Part shown: piece after piece, positions 62,308 to 64,000 of the stretch
Position numbering within the stretch: the stretch's first letter is position 1
How the letters are laid out: every line of letters starts with the position of its first letter
Origin: Gammaproteobacteria bacterium
GTDB taxonomy: Bacteria > Pseudomonadota > Gammaproteobacteria > Xanthomonadales > Marinicellaceae
Length of the DNA stretch: 64,000 nt
Assembly: GCA_041395445.1 (NCBI GenBank)
Contig: JAWLAO010000002.1
Span: 248,001 to 312,000, forward strand
Direction of reading: 5' to 3'
Made by a program: the position numbers and the translations under genes
The notes under the pieces: generated by a model
What the model was told of the DNA's origin: nothing
Database searches by the model: none
What the model saw: only the letters and a program-made list of their open reading frames with translations

Positions 62308-64000
62308 TTAAAAAATATCGTAATCAATACTGATACTGAAAGTTCTACCCTTGGTGAATTTTCTGGTCACTTCATCACCTTGTAAGAAAATCACTTCATC
62401 ATCCAATAAATTCGTTGCTTTGATTTTAAATTTGAAACGGTCAAAAAGCTTTTTGGAAATCACTAAATCAAGTTGATTGAAAGGTTGTTCATAAATATCC
62501 GGTCTTCCGCTGGTACCTGCTTCTGAAATTCTTTCTCCAAAGATGTTATAAAGCAAAGACACACTTAAATCTTTATCAAGATTGTCATAACCAAGTTGCA
62601 AATTACCGACATAAGGCGACTGACCTTGTAATGGTCTGGAATTGTTGGTTTGACCGCCGGGACGATCGGTTCCAAGAACAATTTCTGATTCGATATAAGC
62701 GTAATTTCCGCTAATGTAAATATCTGACCAGAAATCATGCTCAGAAAAACGATTCATAAATGATAATGTTTTATAAACTTCCAGTTCAACACCATAGTTT
62801 TCCGCTGATTCGGCATTATCAAAACTGATGATTCTTGATGAACCGGGCAAAATTATCATTTCAATGGGATTGAAAAATTGTTTGTAAAACAAACTGACTG
62901 AAACAAATTCGGATTCTGAAAAGTATTTATCCCAACGCAAATCATAGTGTTTGATAGAGCCTGCCAATAAATCCGGATTACCAATCACATTTCTATCCAA
63001 AACCGGGTCTTTAAACTGTGCAGGAGATAATTCTTTAAAATCGGGTCGGGTGGCCGTTTCAGAATAATTAAGTCTTAATTGATTGTCTGCCGGAAGAAAT
63101 AACGCGGAAGAAAACGCCGGATAGTAGGACTTATCCTCAAGTGATGCAGTGACTGGATTTTGATCCGGGTCGAATAATTTAAACGTAGTTACCGATTGAT
63201 TAACATTTTCATGCCTCATTCCCAATGATATGTTTAATAATTCTTTGTATGAATAATCGACGCCCAGATATTTGGCTTTGGTATCCAGATTGGCAAAGTA
63301 GTTATCAGTTGCTCGTGTGACCTCTTGCAGTTGATAACCGTTTGGTGCGATAAATTCTGGCGATAAAATACTTTCCAAATCCAGACTGCGATCAATTTGA
63401 TTGACTAATGAACCAACGTCTTCAAAAACAAAGCGGCGAATATCAGAGTTTCTGTCTTTATAAACCCAGTTTTGACCAAATTTTAAAGCGATGTCGTGAT
63501 TATCTTTAATTGAAAATGGTAAAGTGAGGTCATAACGGATATTTCTGCTTAAATCTTCCAATTCTCTCCAAACTCTAGAATTACTGTCATTGCGGGTTGA
63601 AAAGATGAAATCGCCTTCTTCTCGACGATCATAACGATAGATTCGGTTATCCGGTTCATCAAATTTTGCTTGAGAATCAGTAAACTGCCAATCGAACTTC
63701 AAATTACTGATTTCAGGAAAAACATGTTCTCCAAAATACTGTGAAGAACTCAGTTCACGCTCTGTCCAGCGGATTTCGTAAATGCGTCTGGAGTTCCCTA
63801 AATCTTCGTTGTAGCCCTCGGCAATTTCAGCAAAATCACTGCTATTTCTTAAAACCATATAATTTGCAGAGACCTTGTTGTTTTCAGAAAACTCGATTCC
63901 TGAAGTTAGAAAAGCACTTAAATCAACTCCCCTGCGAGTGGTTTGTGATAATTCTTCACTATCAAGAACCAAAGTATCACCCGAAGAAACAATAAAATCA
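62308..64000 (-). CDS. TonB-dependent outer-membrane receptor, C-terminal part (cut by window)
   Basis: The frame is open to the right edge of the window, so the N terminus (signal peptide, TonB box and plug) lies outside. The visible ~563 residues are barrel strands typical of TonB-dependent receptors: RLNYSETATRPDFKELSPAQF, GNPDLLAGSIKHYDLRWDKYF, YGVELEVYKTL, LSVSLLYNIFGERISEAGT, LDLVISKKLFDRFKFKIKATNLLDDEV and a terminal strand ending in Phe. Ligand unknown. Its position next to phoR and the porin is compatible with nutrient scavenging. Confidence 0.9.
   Translation of the reverse strand, partial: DFIVSSGDTLVLDSEELSQTTRRGVDLSAFLTSGIEFSENNKVSANYMVLRNSSDFAEIAEGYNEDLGNSRRIYEIRWTERELSSSQYFGEHVFPEISNLKFDWQFTDSQAKFDEPDNRIYRYDRREEGDFIFSTRNDSNSRVWRELEDLSRNIRYDLTLPFSIKDNHDIALKFGQNWVYKDRNSDIRRFVFEDVGSLVNQIDRSLDLESILSPEFIAPNGYQLQEVTRATDNYFANLDTKAKYLGVDYSYKELLNISLGMRHENVNQSVTTFKLFDPDQNPVTASLEDKSYYPAFSSALFLPADNQLRLNYSETATRPDFKELSPAQFKDPVLDRNVIGNPDLLAGSIKHYDLRWDKYFSESEFVSVSLFYKQFFNPIEMIILPGSSRIISFDNAESAENYGVELEVYKTLSFMNRFSEHDFWSDIYISGNYAYIESEIVLGTDRPGGQTNNSRPLQGQSPYVGNLQLGYDNLDKDLSVSLLYNIFGERISEAGTSGRPDIYEQPFNQLDLVISKKLFDRFKFKIKATNLLDDEVIFLQGDEVTRKFTKGRTFSISIDYDIF

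Overview
The window is a low-GC (roughly 38% by eye) gammaproteobacterial chromosome segment. The evidence is EpmC, YbiT, Kdo kinase KdkA, a GT9 heptosyltransferase, GlmU, RnfABCDGE in the gammaproteobacterial gene order and the 180-kDa-class NAD-glutamate dehydrogenase. An IPTL-CTERM tail and a protein ending in IFENGFE recall Marinicella, Wenzhouxiangella and the Xanthomonadales, but this placement is inference. No rRNA, tRNA or CRISPR array was seen.

Layout. 1-3 kb: epmC, a frameshifted IS1182-like element and a small GIY-YIG gene flanked by inverted palindromes. 3-13 kb: S1/P1 nuclease, ybiT, gpmA, the 1640-residue gdhB and glmU. 13-17 kb: an orphan ABC-2 permease, then fadD-tdh-macrodomain as one operon. 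17-23.4 kb: a four-gene operon (SLC13/TrkA-C permease, GCS2-CBS fusion, membrane protein, membrane-anchored PP2C) facing an orphan REC-HPt regulator. 23.5-28.3 kb: a large exported protein, a hotdog protein, hpt and prfC. 28.4-32 kb: a tight operon of a pentaheme cytochrome, an exported protein and a copper-amine-oxidase-like protein. 32-38.3 kb: a SWIM-SNF2 helicase diverging from a GldA/F/G-like ABC operon that runs into tadA. 38.4-43.6 kb: permease, TPR protein and kdkA-moaACDE, with moaA badly frameshifted. 43.7-45.6 kb: a 44-residue membrane protein coupled to a heptosyltransferase, then mazEF. 45.6-50.6 kb is a mobile-element island: two copies of an ~815-bp repeat, an IS256 remnant, an IS982 element with a clear target duplication and an intact IS110 element. 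50.6-55.5 kb: rnfABCDGE. 55.6-64 kb: truncated hemoglobin, a frameshifted IPTL-CTERM protein, a lipase-like hydrolase, aspS, a porin behind a Pho-box-like site, phoR and a TonB-dependent receptor cut by the window edge.

Physiologically this is a respiring heterotroph with glutamate and threonine catabolism, fatty-acid activation, a Na+/H+-coupled Rnf complex and LPS-core assembly. Single-base indels are confined to the mobile elements, moaA, the IPTL-CTERM gene and perhaps the start of the ABC-2 permease, while very long genes are intact. That pattern suggests either decay or local sequence error. The most novel-looking parts are the cytochrome/amine-oxidase-like operon, the GCS2-CBS/PP2C operon and the palindrome-bounded GIY-YIG unit.
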